The notes: generated from the sequence alone by a model not told the origin. 64,000 bases of DNA from Trichomonas vaginalis G3 (GCF_026262505.1 NC_067207.1:24768082-24832081), one strand, 5' to 3'; counted from the first letter of the stretch, positions 39,031 to 47,370 are shown. Program-made: numbers and translations.

Positions 39031-39615
39031 TTACTTAACATAACCGCCTGCTGCCATAAGTCTTTGACGCCAACCCATACCAGCTAATGAAGGTTGACTT
39101 GGTTTAGTTTCCAAACTAAACTTTGGTTTTGGTTTATCTTCAGTTTTTGGTTTTTCTTCTTCTATCGGTTTTTCGTCACTTTTCGGTTTCTCTGACTTTA
39201 CTTCACTTGCAGGAACAGTTGTGTCGTCAACATCTTCATAAATATCATATGCCATTTGTTTTTGTTTTCCTTTCAACTTTTTGTGTTTGTTGTAAAGTTT
39301 AGAATATTTCGACTCTAAGTCAATGAGATGTTCTATAATGAACTGTTGGTCAGTGAAGTAAACTTTTCCATCTGTTGTCTCGAAAGCTCCTTCAGACTTC
39401 AATATTTTATTTGTGAGAGTCTGTTTCTTTTTTGAGATACTTGCCGTTCCATTTTTATGAAAAGTGACTTTGTAGTTAGGGTTTGTATTTCCAGACCTGG
39501 CACTTTCTATTATTGAATTTTTCTCTTCATCTGTAAGTTCTTTGACAGGTTTTGACAATGGTTCTGAACTTTTTGTTTGTGGTGTCAAATCTACCGTTTC
39601 AACTTCTTCGGTCAT
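39031..39615 (-). CDS. structural-region protein of Polinton A, K/E/P-rich
   Basis: 194 residues. After a polar start there is DEEKNSIIESARSGNTNPNY and then KNGTASISKKKQ, the small motif shared with 8207-8662 and 5864-6109. A coiled segment (YSKLYNKHKKLKGKQKQ) follows, then a K/E/P-rich linker and a short GMGWRQRLMAAGGYV tail. Upstream of the start is TTTTTACTGAGATGAAATG, also used by the next gene. Confidence 0.62.
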   Translation of the reverse strand: MTEEVETVDLTPQTKSSEPLSKPVKELTDEEKNSIIESARSGNTNPNYKVTFHKNGTASISKKKQTLTNKILKSEGAFETTDGKVYFTDQQFIIEHLIDLESKYSKLYNKHKKLKGKQKQMAYDIYEDVDDTTVPASEVKSEKPKSDEKPIEEEKPKTEDKPKPKFSLETKPSQPSLAGMGWRQRLMAAGGYVK

Positions 39616-39634
39616 TTCATCTCAGTAAAAAATT

Positions 39635-39787
39635 TTAGTTTGGTTTGTTTTCAACTGGTTGTTTAGGTTTTTTAAGTCGGTCTAAAACTTCCTGAGGTAT
39701 AGGAAGAACTTGACAAACACGTTGTGTAACTGCTGGAAGCCGACAAATCCATCTTGAACCCATTTGTCTCAATGCTGTATTGTTCAT
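39635..39787 (-). CDS. 50-residue protein, Polinton A
   Basis: Starts MNNTALRQMGSRWICRLPAV and ends with a KKPKQPVENKPN tail. It is too short for an obvious domain, but it is an intact frame placed evenly between two genes, 19 bp after each boundary. It has the same TTTTTACTGAGATGAAATG leader as the gene at 39031-39615, which argues that it is real. Confidence 0.6.
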   Translation of the reverse strand: MNNTALRQMGSRWICRLPAVTQRVCQVLPIPQEVLDRLKKPKQPVENKPN

Positions 39788-39806
39788 TTCATCTCAGTAA
39801 AAAACT

Positions 39807-40208
39807 TTACATTCCCCACGTTTGAGGCGGTTGAGGTTGGTTATTGTTTACCCATTGTTGTGCATGGTTATATCCTCTGTTAAAGAATCTTTCACCTTGG
39901 TCCATATAGTGTCCTGCTTGGTTATAGTAGTCATTTGCTTTGTTATAATAGTTTCCTGCTTGTCTTCCTACATTGTCCATCCATCCTTGAACTTTTCCTC
40001 TTGTTTCAGGATTTGGAATAAGATTTGTTGCATCTCGTGCTACATCCCAACCTTTCTGTACAGTTTGTATAATAGGTTGTGCTTTCTCTTTAAGTATACC
40101 TAATGTACTCAAAATCTTCCTTCCAACTCCAAATACACCTCTGGCTATTGTTCCCACTGCGGGCAAAAATCTGGATGCAACTCCTGCTAATGCGCCAAAT
40201 AAACCCAT
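39807..40208 (-). CDS. membrane-active/core-like protein of Polinton A
   Basis: 133 residues. N-terminal hydrophobic and glycine-rich helix (MGLFGALAGVASRFLPAVGT) followed by GRKILSTLGILK, then a long polar N/Y/Q-rich region and a PQPPQTWGM end. The form resembles pVI/pX-like proteins of adenoviruses and Polintons that disrupt membranes or bind the genome. The similarity is in composition only. Neighbour genes are structural; it is divergent from the integrase gene. Confidence 0.55.
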   Translation of the reverse strand: MGLFGALAGVASRFLPAVGTIARGVFGVGRKILSTLGILKEKAQPIIQTVQKGWDVARDATNLIPNPETRGKVQGWMDNVGRQAGNYYNKANDYYNQAGHYMDQGERFFNRGYNHAQQWVNNNQPQPPQTWGM

Positions 40209-40225
40209 TTCTTATAGGATAAAAA

Positions 40226-41185
40226 ATGACGAATCCAAACAAGGACCCCTATGTTTCTAAAGCGACAAAGAAAGCACTCATGATAAAAATCTTTAGTTCA
40301 ACACCAAATGCTTGGTTTATGGATATCTTGGAAAACATTCCGAGAGTTAGAACAGATGGACCACCATACTGGCTAATATTTGTCGGTCAAAACACAAGAT
40401 ACTGTGAAGCCATACCATTACAGTCCAAAGCTATTTTAGATATCTTAGCAGCTTTGACAATATTCGTTGACAAATACCATCCAACAAAACTGACATCTGA
40501 CTGTGAAAGTTCTTTCAAATCAGATGATGTAAAAAACTATCTGCGTTCAAAAAATGTAAACCAATATTTCATTGTCGACCAAAACCATTCTGCTCTTGGT
40601 GTCATTGACGGTTGTATAAAAATGTTAAGAGACTTAAACCAACCACAAGGTGGTGAAGCAAATGAAATGTCATATGACGACAAATATAGACACTTCTCCA
40701 TGGCAAAGATGAGACAAGTTTTAAATATTTACAATAGCCGTAAACAAAAAGGTTTGGGAAACCACTCCCCTGAAGAAATGAAAAACAACCCTGACTTAGA
40801 GAAAGACTATATATTTAATAATTTAGTCAAAAGAGACAAACAAGAAAGAATGCCGGGCTTCAAACTTCAGAAAGGTGACAAAGTAAAAATAGAAATACCT
40901 AAACGCGACCCATATGAAAATACTATTGACTATGACAACAATGGGAACCCGACAGGTACTCACATTCGTGTTCGTAAAAATAGAAGAAAGTATACAAGAG
41001 AATATTATGAAGTTTTAGGCAAACATGGCAAAATGTACACACTGCAAGCAGAAGATAAAACTACTATTGTCAGACCTCGTTTCAAACTTGTCAAAGTTCA
41101 AGGTGGTATACTTTCAAAGACAGTTCCTAACAAATATAAGACAACTCCTGACGAATATGCTAAAGAAGTTGAAAATGACGACTAA
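40226..41185 (+). CDS. RVE-type integrase of Polinton A
   Basis: 319 residues. The RNase H-like core begins near residue 32 (WFMDILEN), continues with KLTSDCESSF near residue 90, and a HSALGVIDGCIKMLRDLN helix near residue 125. The region after residue 200 holds the KLQKGDKVKIEIPKR beta domain, like the C-terminal domain of integrases. Order and length match the B integrase at low identity, so the elements belong to different lineages. Its end overlaps the convergent fibre gene by 4 bp. The frame looks whole. Confidence 0.88.
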   Translation: MTNPNKDPYVSKATKKALMIKIFSSTPNAWFMDILENIPRVRTDGPPYWLIFVGQNTRYCEAIPLQSKAILDILAALTIFVDKYHPTKLTSDCESSFKSDDVKNYLRSKNVNQYFIVDQNHSALGVIDGCIKMLRDLNQPQGGEANEMSYDDKYRHFSMAKMRQVLNIYNSRKQKGLGNHSPEEMKNNPDLEKDYIFNNLVKRDKQERMPGFKLQKGDKVKIEIPKRDPYENTIDYDNNGNPTGTHIRVRKNRRKYTREYYEVLGKHGKMYTLQAEDKTTIVRPRFKLVKVQGGILSKTVPNKYKTTPDEYAKEVENDD

Positions 41186-42510
41186 GCATTTCTATACCAT
41201 GCGTAAACTGTCATGTAAGGTGGCATGTAGTCTTTACTTTGTCCCGTTGTTTGCGTATATCCTGAAACGCGATGTGTATGGTTTCCTCCTCCCTCAGTGT
41301 TACTCCAGAACAATTTATAGCAAACTAACGTGTCTTTAACATCATATCCTTTACCTTTTGTCATTGCTGACCAATCCCAATATCTATGCTTATGCCAACC
41401 TGCTTGAGATGTACTTAAATCTATGTAGTGACTATGTGCAGGTAAATTTTCACCTGAAATCGTTTTACTTCCACCTGTTTCCTTTGAAGAGTTTGCACAA
41501 TACAAAAACCTGTCGACTATTTGAGTCCAAGTTCCAAAACCAAGTACTACTTCTGGTCTGGTAGAGTTCATTGACGTATAAATAGAGCCTATAGGATATA
41601 ATGTTTGAAGCATTTCTGTCTTTAATGTTTGAAGCTCTGTTTTGTCTGCTTTCTTGTCATATAAATCTTGAGCAGTGAATTTAATATTATATTCATCCTT
41701 CATGACATAAACATCTTTACATCTAATGTTTCTCATCGTCGTTATGTCGTCATCCGATGTTAAACCTTGTGGAAAGTTAGGAGGTTTACAATATAATGCA
41801 TCCCCACCAGTTTCTTCAACCGTTCCTTCAATACTTTCTATAGCAACAGTTGTAAAACTTGTATGTGTATGGTTCTTGTCTGCTTTCTTCTCAAGGCTAA
41901 CGTTTAAGTCTGTTATTTCAGATATAGAATGTGTATGTCCAACGGCACTTTTCCTGTTTAAGGTTTCTTGTAAGTTTGTAATATTTGCAATGGTATGTGT
42001 ATGGTTCTTGTCTGCTTTCTTTTCAAGGCTAACGTTTAAGTCTGTTATTTCAGATATAGAATGTGTATGAGTCTTTTTAGAATATTCGTTTTCAGCTCTT
42101 GTCACTTCACTTGACATTTTATTGTCAACATATGTTTTGTCTGCTAGTTCAGGATGAGTATGTTCTTTTGTTGCATAAGCATTGTTAGCTCTTTCTTCTT
42201 CTTTTGCTATTGCATCGTCTACATATTCTTTGTCAGCTTTGTTGTCAACATCTGCTTTCAAAAGAAGTTCATTTATAGGTTTCTCGTTTAAAGTTCCTTT
42301 TGTTGGATTTATACAGACAGTATTGTTCTTCTTGTCTTGAAATAGAAACTCATCTGTTAAAGGGTTTAATGTCAGTTTTAAGTTTCCTTCTTTCAATGAC
42401 TCAGATATCTTAGAATAGTTTGAAAAGTTTGTTGTGTTCTTATTTAGAGCTTGCATAATGAGTTGTCGGTTGTGTTGTATTTCTCTCATAGACGCTGTTT
42501 CATTTGACAT
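41182..42510 (-). CDS. phage-like fibre/attachment protein of Polinton A
   Basis: 442 residues in one frame. N-terminal ~90 residues are unique. Then come KADKNHTH-type units with ISEITDLNVSLEKKADKN repeats, a 206-bp module (41648-41853) nearly identical to 20857-21062 of B, and a T4 gp10/gp12-like tip with YPIGSIYTSMNST, NLPAHSHYID and DYMPPYMTVYAWYRNA. It ends directly beside the integrase, as in B, where fibre and integrase are also neighbours. A cell-attachment role is inferred. Confidence 0.82.
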   Translation of the reverse strand: MSNETASMREIQHNRQLIMQALNKNTTNFSNYSKISESLKEGNLKLTLNPLTDEFLFQDKKNNTVCINPTKGTLNEKPINELLLKADVDNKADKEYVDDAIAKEEERANNAYATKEHTHPELADKTYVDNKMSSEVTRAENEYSKKTHTHSISEITDLNVSLEKKADKNHTHTIANITNLQETLNRKSAVGHTHSISEITDLNVSLEKKADKNHTHTSFTTVAIESIEGTVEETGGDALYCKPPNFPQGLTSDDDITTMRNIRCKDVYVMKDEYNIKFTAQDLYDKKADKTELQTLKTEMLQTLYPIGSIYTSMNSTRPEVVLGFGTWTQIVDRFLYCANSSKETGGSKTISGENLPAHSHYIDLSTSQAGWHKHRYWDWSAMTKGKGYDVKDTLVCYKLFWSNTEGGGNHTHRVSGYTQTTGQSKDYMPPYMTVYAWYRNA

Positions 42511-42528
42511 TTTTATTCTAGATAAAAT

Positions 42529-43340
42529 ATGCTTCCAATAGAAAAAGAAAATTCAAGAGTTGCTACAACTAAACCATTAGATGAACTTTTTACTAATGTC
42601 GGTCAAAAGTTTGAGACAGAGACCGTAAAAGCATGAAGGCTATCGTTTTGACTACCCATTAAGATGGCTAAGAGACCCATCTGTCACAAAAGCTATTGGC
42701 TTTCGTAGAATGAAGTTCATTTCAGAAGCCATACATGGTTTCCCATTTACGGTCGGTTTTGAAGTTCGATACTATAACAAAGAAAAACGTATGTATGAGA
42801 AATTTGAACAGGGAAAACTTTTACAAGTTAGTTTGCTTGTAAACTTAGAAACAACTCTTCAAGCTTTTCAAGAAAAAATAAACGATATCTATATCGAATA
42901 TGCAAAACCAGTATAACATTGACGAGGGGGAGTACCATCTCGATATTATTTATGACAGGAAAAATGCAACTGTTAAAATCAATAGAATAGAAGACCTTGG
43001 AGAAAACGTTTATATTTCTACAAAATATAACAACTTGGCATGGTATAGATTTTTGAGGATGTTAAATCAGCCTGCAGCATATCCAGTACACCCAGACTTT
43101 TATGAAGTCGAAAACCCTAATGGAACATATGAAAATATTTTCGACCCAGATGCTATTATTGTTCATGCTTCATTTTCTGGTGCGCAAAACTCTTTCTTAT
43201 GTCTGATGAATGATTTTTACGAAAAACCTACAAAGTTATACGAACCACCAAGTGGAAGTATTTCAGACTTTCAAGTATGGTTTACTACAGATGGAAAAAA
43301 GAATAATTCCATTATACCATGCGTTTTACTTAGAACTTAG
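42529..43340 (+). pseudogene. putative minor capsid (penton-like) protein, Polinton A copy 2
   Basis: Starts MLPIEKENSRVATTKPLDEL, shows YPLRWLRDPSVTKAIGFRRM, and later ASFSGAQNSFLCLMNDFYEK with FQVWFTTDG. It is a paralog of 37741-38600 with the same order of motifs. It is divergent from the fibre gene by 18 bp. Broken in this copy. 43341-43381 is a short gap. Confidence 0.6.
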
Positions 43341-43381
43341 TTTCATATACAACTACTATCGAACGGTAAAAATATAATTTT

Positions 43382-43624
43382 TTAATACGGTTGAGGTGTT
43401 GGATTTGGTTGCCAACTAGACTGTGGTGCAGGTTCAGGCTGTTGTATAACAGGAGCTTGTTCTTCTGGTTCAGGGTCTTTAGGTATAATACCAACGAACT
43501 GACCTACCCTTTTACCAATATTTTTGACACCGTTCCAAATTCCTCTTCCTACGGTTTTTATTCCATTCCATATACCTCTTCCAACATTTCGAAAGAAGTT
43601 TCCTATCTTACTGAAGAAACCCAT
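43382..43624 (-). CDS. amphipathic membrane-active-like protein, Polinton A
   Basis: 80 residues: MGFFSKIGNFFRNVGRGIWN and a second GRGIWNGVKNIGKRVGQF unit form a repeated amphipathic helix, followed by a proline/glutamine tail. Tandem G-x-W-x-G basic helices are a feature of membrane-lytic virion peptides, such as the adenovirus pVI type. Structural neighbour genes support this; the role is inferred. Confidence 0.55.
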   Translation of the reverse strand: MGFFSKIGNFFRNVGRGIWNGIKTVGRGIWNGVKNIGKRVGQFVGIIPKDPEPEEQAPVIQQPEPAPQSSWQPNPTPQPY

Positions 43625-43642
43625 TTACTATATGTAAAAAAT

Positions 43643-44005
43643 CTAATGTCCGCCTAGTCTCTTACGTTTCCTGTTGAGTTCCATAGCATTCTTTAACTGG
43701 AGCTCATACATTCTGTTTCTCCTCTGGTAGAAAACATATTCTGGGTCAACTCCTGTGTTCGCGTCATCTGCATAAAGTTGTTTATATCCCACTTCAGGGT
43801 TTGTATAAAACTCTTTCCATCTCATATTTGCATACCATGGTGGCAAACCTAACGCAGCGTCATTTGACATGGCAGTTTGCATTTGTACATCTGTTGGCAC
43901 TTGACCATAGTTTGCCATTGCAGTTTGTATTCTAACTTCATTTGGAATATTCTCTGGGTTTGGTTGTCCAGGTTGCTGTGCATTCGCTAAGTTCTGTGCG
44001 TCCAT
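43643..44005 (-). CDS. hypothetical Polinton A protein
   Basis: 120 residues, MDAQNLANAQQPGQPNPENI with a PTDVQMQTAMSND repeat (two copies of QTAMxNxxxxP), then a tyrosine-rich middle and a basic end (MELNRKRKRLGGH). Starts 18 bp before the neighbouring gene region. Function unknown. Confidence 0.58.
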   Translation of the reverse strand: MDAQNLANAQQPGQPNPENIPNEVRIQTAMANYGQVPTDVQMQTAMSNDAALGLPPWYANMRWKEFYTNPEVGYKQLYADDANTGVDPEYVFYQRRNRMYELQLKNAMELNRKRKRLGGH

Positions 44006-44028
44006 TTAATATTAGATAAAAATATCTC

Positions 44029-44160
44029 TTACGAGTACATATACTGAACATTTGCAGGCATTGGTTCATCTTCATATTCTCTGTACTTTTCTGCCACGTC
44101 AAATAAATAAATGACACAATGGAAAAAACCTAAAACAAGTAGTCCTATTTCAAACCACAT
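44029..44160 (-). CDS. 43-residue single-pass membrane protein, Polinton A
   Basis: An N-terminal hydrophobic segment (WFEIGLLVLGFFHCVIYLF) is followed by a short acidic tail (YREYEDEPMPANV). Too short for common ORF cut-offs, but it fits the spacing of the neighbouring genes. Predicted single membrane pass; function unknown. Confidence 0.5.
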   Translation of the reverse strand: MWFEIGLLVLGFFHCVIYLFDVAEKYREYEDEPMPANVQYMYS

Positions 44161-44209
44161 TTACTTACTAATAAAATTTCTTTGTTATGACACTTTCTCC
44201 GGTTTATTA

Positions 44210-44958
44210 GGACCTCTCTCATATTCTATCTTGTCATATAAACTCATAGTCATGTATGTCCTCTAACCATCTCATAACGGTTTCCAAACCACTTTTATCG
44301 GATGTAAAGTAAAAGCATGGATGGTTATGTATAACGTCTAAAGTTTCTAAAGAGTCTCTCAAAGTCCAGTCTACTTGGTATTGAAAATCCCATGTGTTAT
44401 AGAACGGCGGTCCACTATAAAGAAAACATTTTCCTTGTCTTTATATTTTTCATACAACTCTGTCCAATAACATCTCACAAAACTCTATACCCTCAATATA
44501 TTTTTCTATGTCCTCTTTGAAAACATTTGTATAGTTAAGATATAAAACTTTTGACATAAGTGTTTCAATGTCATGAACTCTTATAGAACCACTATATAAT
44601 AGTCTAGCAGATTACTATCCCAGTCTATATATTCTGCTTTTTTTCAAAACTCCTCTCACAATATTTTCTTATCTAATGGTATACGTTCCATCTTACCTAT
44701 AGGTTTTTCTTTTAACTCTTTCAATATATTATTTGTGTCTGGAATATGTTTGAGACGGTCCATATAGTTGTCGAAGTCATTGCATATAATCTTTGAGTCT
44801 GGGAATATTGTATGGCACAAATGGGATATATAGAAACTTCCACCGAACAAATCTACAAATGTTAGACCATTCGGTAGTTTCTTAAGTTCTCTCAATATAA
44901 TATCTTTACATCTACTCTTATTTCCAAAGAACGGTAACGGTGGTTTTGTAAAATTCAT
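44210..44958 (-). pseudogene. Dam-type N6-adenine DNA methyltransferase region, Polinton A
   Basis: The N-terminal 85 residues are clear: FTKPPLPFFGNKSRCKDIIL, with the AdoMet-binding FVDLFGGSF motif and IICNDFDNY, as in the D12 class of adenine methylases. The rest of the region carries weaker traces, including a PPFYNTW-like site. ATG follows TATATAAATG. Broken. It lies at the very end of the element. Confidence 0.75.
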
Positions 44959-45179
44959 TTATATATAATAATAAAAATGTTTTTTCCTGAAAAGTGACAG
45001 AAAAGTGACAAAGCATGAAAACATATATAATTTGTGAAAAGCGACACATTATATAATGTTTTCGACCCAGAAGAAGGCTTCTTCCCAGAAGCAATGGAGG
45101 AAGAAGAAGAGTCCTCCGAATTCACACCAGAAGACTAACAATTTTCCGAATAAAAACTTCATTTATACTAAACATCTTC
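44959..45179. other. terminal region of Polinton A without a clear gene
   Basis: This holds short AT-rich direct repeats (AAAGTGACA) and an acidic coding-like stretch at about 45056-45139 whose frame ends EEEESSEFTPED. It may be a gene end inside the TIR of A, as with the TIR gene of B. The left TIR is out of the window, so this cannot be tested here. Confidence 0.4.
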
Positions 45180-45218
45180 GGGGCTAGAGGGCACGAAGTG
45201 CCTGGAAGCCCCACTACT
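45180..45218. repeat. right tip of Polinton A with hairpin
   Basis: GGGGCT (45180-45185) pairs with AGCCCC (45207-45212) around an inner stem GGCAC-GAA-GTGCC (45190-45202). Read inward, the tip starts AGTAGTGGGG. The layout, an AG-start terminus followed at once by a strong hairpin, matches the tip of element B although the sequence differs. The partner end of A is outside the window, so this boundary is inferred. Confidence 0.65.
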
Positions 45219-45827
45219 TTTTTTTTAAATATCATACAAATTTTGCGATCTAATTCATAATTTTGAATTTCATCAAAAACAAAGGCTTAATTTCAATTTT
45301 GTCTTTAAACATTAATTACACGCGTTGTGTATATTCCAAAAAATAATAAAATTTCTAAAAATATTGAGTATGAAAATTCAGAATCAAATCCTATTGCACG
45401 AAGCTCAATTGATTGTATGACAAAGTTGTAGCCAATGTTTTAACATAAATCCTATATATAATGTCTTTTGTAATTAAAATTTTTGCTAAATTGTATTTAT
45501 CATTGGTTTAGCAAGAGTAGGTGCCAAAAGTGGTTACTCAAAATTTCAAAATAATCAAATCATTGTTATGCGAGTAAATATCACAAATTCAACCTTTCAG
45601 TCATTCATTCAAATTTTTGGCAGCAATTGTGTGAGCTTGCTAAAAGTGGGGGACTTTACAAATCGACGGGGAAATGATTTATAAAGGAGATTTTATGAGT
45701 TGGAAAGTCAATTAAATACGAGTGAAAATAAGTTATGGTTACTGCAATGTGAAAATCATATGAAATTATGTGTTTATGAAGTTTTCTTTGTTTTTCTTGA
45801 GCTTATTATGAGGACTAATATTATATA
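45219..45827. other. host-like AT-rich flank, no gene seen
   Basis: No long open frame, no repeat unit and no Polinton motif is visible. The base composition becomes more even and the Polinton leader words disappear, which supports the element boundary at about 45218. Confidence 0.6.
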
Positions 45828-45852
45828 GGGTGTCCAAAGGTGCGTTTAGCAC
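45827..45852. repeat. left inverted terminal repeat of the mariner copy
   Basis: AGGGTGTCCAAAGGTG with GTTTAGCAC at its inner end, matched at 47101-47126. Confidence 0.85.
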
Positions 45853-47125
45853 AGCGCTCTATATGAGACTATTAAAGGAGATATATGCTGATTATAAATA
45901 TATAATAAAAAATATGAATATATGTATATGATGAGTATGTTGTATTTTGGCGCCATGCCGGGATATAAAATGAATTTTGAGACAAGAGGCGGTTTCGCGG
46001 GAAATTTTGGCGGGATTTTTTTCATTTTTTTAATGAATCATAAAGAAAACATCCTCTCTTGCAAAAAAATGCAAAGACTGTAAAAAAATCTACGAGACAT
46101 TGGTAAAATGCTTCGGTATGGATGCTCCTAGCTATTCCACTGTAACGTATCATGTTAGGATGTATCACTTCATGAACAAAAAGGCGCCCATCATAAAAAT
46201 TGACAAAAAATCGCCGGATCAAAGAAAAATCAAAGCAATTCTTCAAGCGCTAGATGAAGACCCAAGAGCATCACTCAGAAGGATAGGGGAGATGACAAAG
46301 ATACCACGTACAACAGTCAGTTATTATCTGCACAATTATTTGAACTACAAACTAGCGTATACACGTTGGGTTCCGCACAACCTTAATTCAGTTCAAAAAA
46401 AATCTAGAGTCCAATCTTCGAAAGAGCTCCTCTCTATATTGGGTGCGTATCAATCCAAGAAGTTTCGCTTTTTAGTAACAGGGGACGAGTCTTGGTTTCA
46501 ATATGCAACAGAAGCCAAAATCATGTGGATCCCGAAGGATGAAAATCCGCAAACATTCCCGAAGAAAAAAATTGACACACCAATGATGATGTTGTCGGTT
46601 TTTTGGGGCGTGAATGGCATCATCGCAATTGATATTCTTCAAAAACCTAATACAATGAATGCTCAGTATCTAATTGACAATGTTCTTACTCAAATTATCA
46701 ATTCTGATGAGTTTGAGAAATCCAAACAACAAAAACAAAAGTTTGCAATTCATTTTGATAATTCAAGAGTTCACAAAAGTCATAAGGTAATGAATTACTT
46801 GCTGGAAAACAATGTCAAAGTTGTTCCAAACCCAATTTATTCACCTGATATTGCACCCTCTGACTTTGATTTATTCGGCACGCTAAAAAAGAGAGCTGAA
46901 GGACGCGAATTCGCAAGTCCAGATGATCTTGAAAATTTTGTAAGAGAGCAATTTGAGCAATTTTCTCATGATGATTTAAAGCGTGTTTTTCAAGCCTGGA
47001 TCGATCGCTGCGAACGCGTGATTGAATCCAATGGTGATTATATTTAAATAAACTTTATATATATGTATCTTGTTTATTTCTATTCGCAGTATTCAGGTTT
47101 GTGCTAAACACACCTTTGGACACCC
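45828..47125 (+). mobile_element. mariner transposon, Tvmar1-like
   Basis: The ~1.3 kb element has inverted ends: GGGTGTCCAAAGGTG at the left and CACCTTTGGACACCC at the right, extending to about 26 bp with one or two mismatches. A TA duplication stands on each side. Length, ends and a mariner-type transposase fit Tvmar1 of Trichomonas vaginalis. It inserted ~600 bp right of Polinton A, in host-like DNA. Confidence 0.88.
46112..47047 (+). pseudogene. mariner transposase, N-terminal reading frame displaced
   Basis: The catalytic core is intact to the eye: TGDESW with the first Asp, HFDNSRVHKS with the second, and YSPDIAPSDFDLFG with the third at DD34D-like spacing. A helix-turn-helix segment (SLRRIGEMTKIPRTTVSYYL) lies upstream. 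The likely first ATG at 46033 (MNHKENILSCKK) is in another frame, which ends after about 16 codons, so a frameshift near 46075 separates it from the core; the first in-frame ATG is 46112. The copy is probably inactive unless it starts internally. Confidence 0.8.
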
Positions 47126-47126
47126 T
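47101..47126. repeat. right inverted terminal repeat of the mariner copy
   Basis: GTGCTAAAC with ACCTTTGGACACCCT, the inverted match of 45827-45852, followed by TA. Confidence 0.85.
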
Positions 47127-47370
47127 ATATTATGTTGTACTTTCTTGATTTCATGGAATTTTATAGTATGAAATTGAATGACAAGCAGTTAACGTTGATA
47201 AATTTGGGGAAAAAAATTAGTTATGGTTTGAGGATCTTATTAAAGATAATAAGGCGAATTCAAAATAGTTTGAAATAGAGCAAGTAGTTAGTGCCAATTT
47301 TTTGGGAAAAATCATATATTTCCTGAAATCCAACTTGATTTAATGTTCAACATTAAATAAAATAGAGAGT

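Larger units (their letters stand above)
1..45218. mobile_element. Polinton A (outer Maverick element), left end outside the window
   Basis: This is a Maverick/Polinton-class virus-like element. Its visible parts are 1-5201 and 28642-45218, separated by the inserted element B. It carries a double-jelly-roll capsid gene, FtsK/HerA-type ATPase, RVE integrase, SF3 helicase, fibre gene, KilA-N genes and a Dam-type methylase. The right tip at about 45218 reads inward as AGTAGTGGGGCTTCC, the same AG-start seen at the ends of B, and is followed by host-like AT-rich DNA. The element looks broken at about ten places, including the insertion of B. PolB is not visible and may lie left of the window. The assignment rests on the gene set and on one gene continuing on both sides of B. 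Confidence 0.9.

Noticed and set aside
19921-42510. Prophage or bacterial contamination, from the T4-like fibres
   Set aside because: The gene set (pPolB, RVE integrase, double-jelly-roll capsid, packaging ATPase) with TIRs and a 5-bp duplication is a Polinton, and flanking DNA is trichomonad-like.
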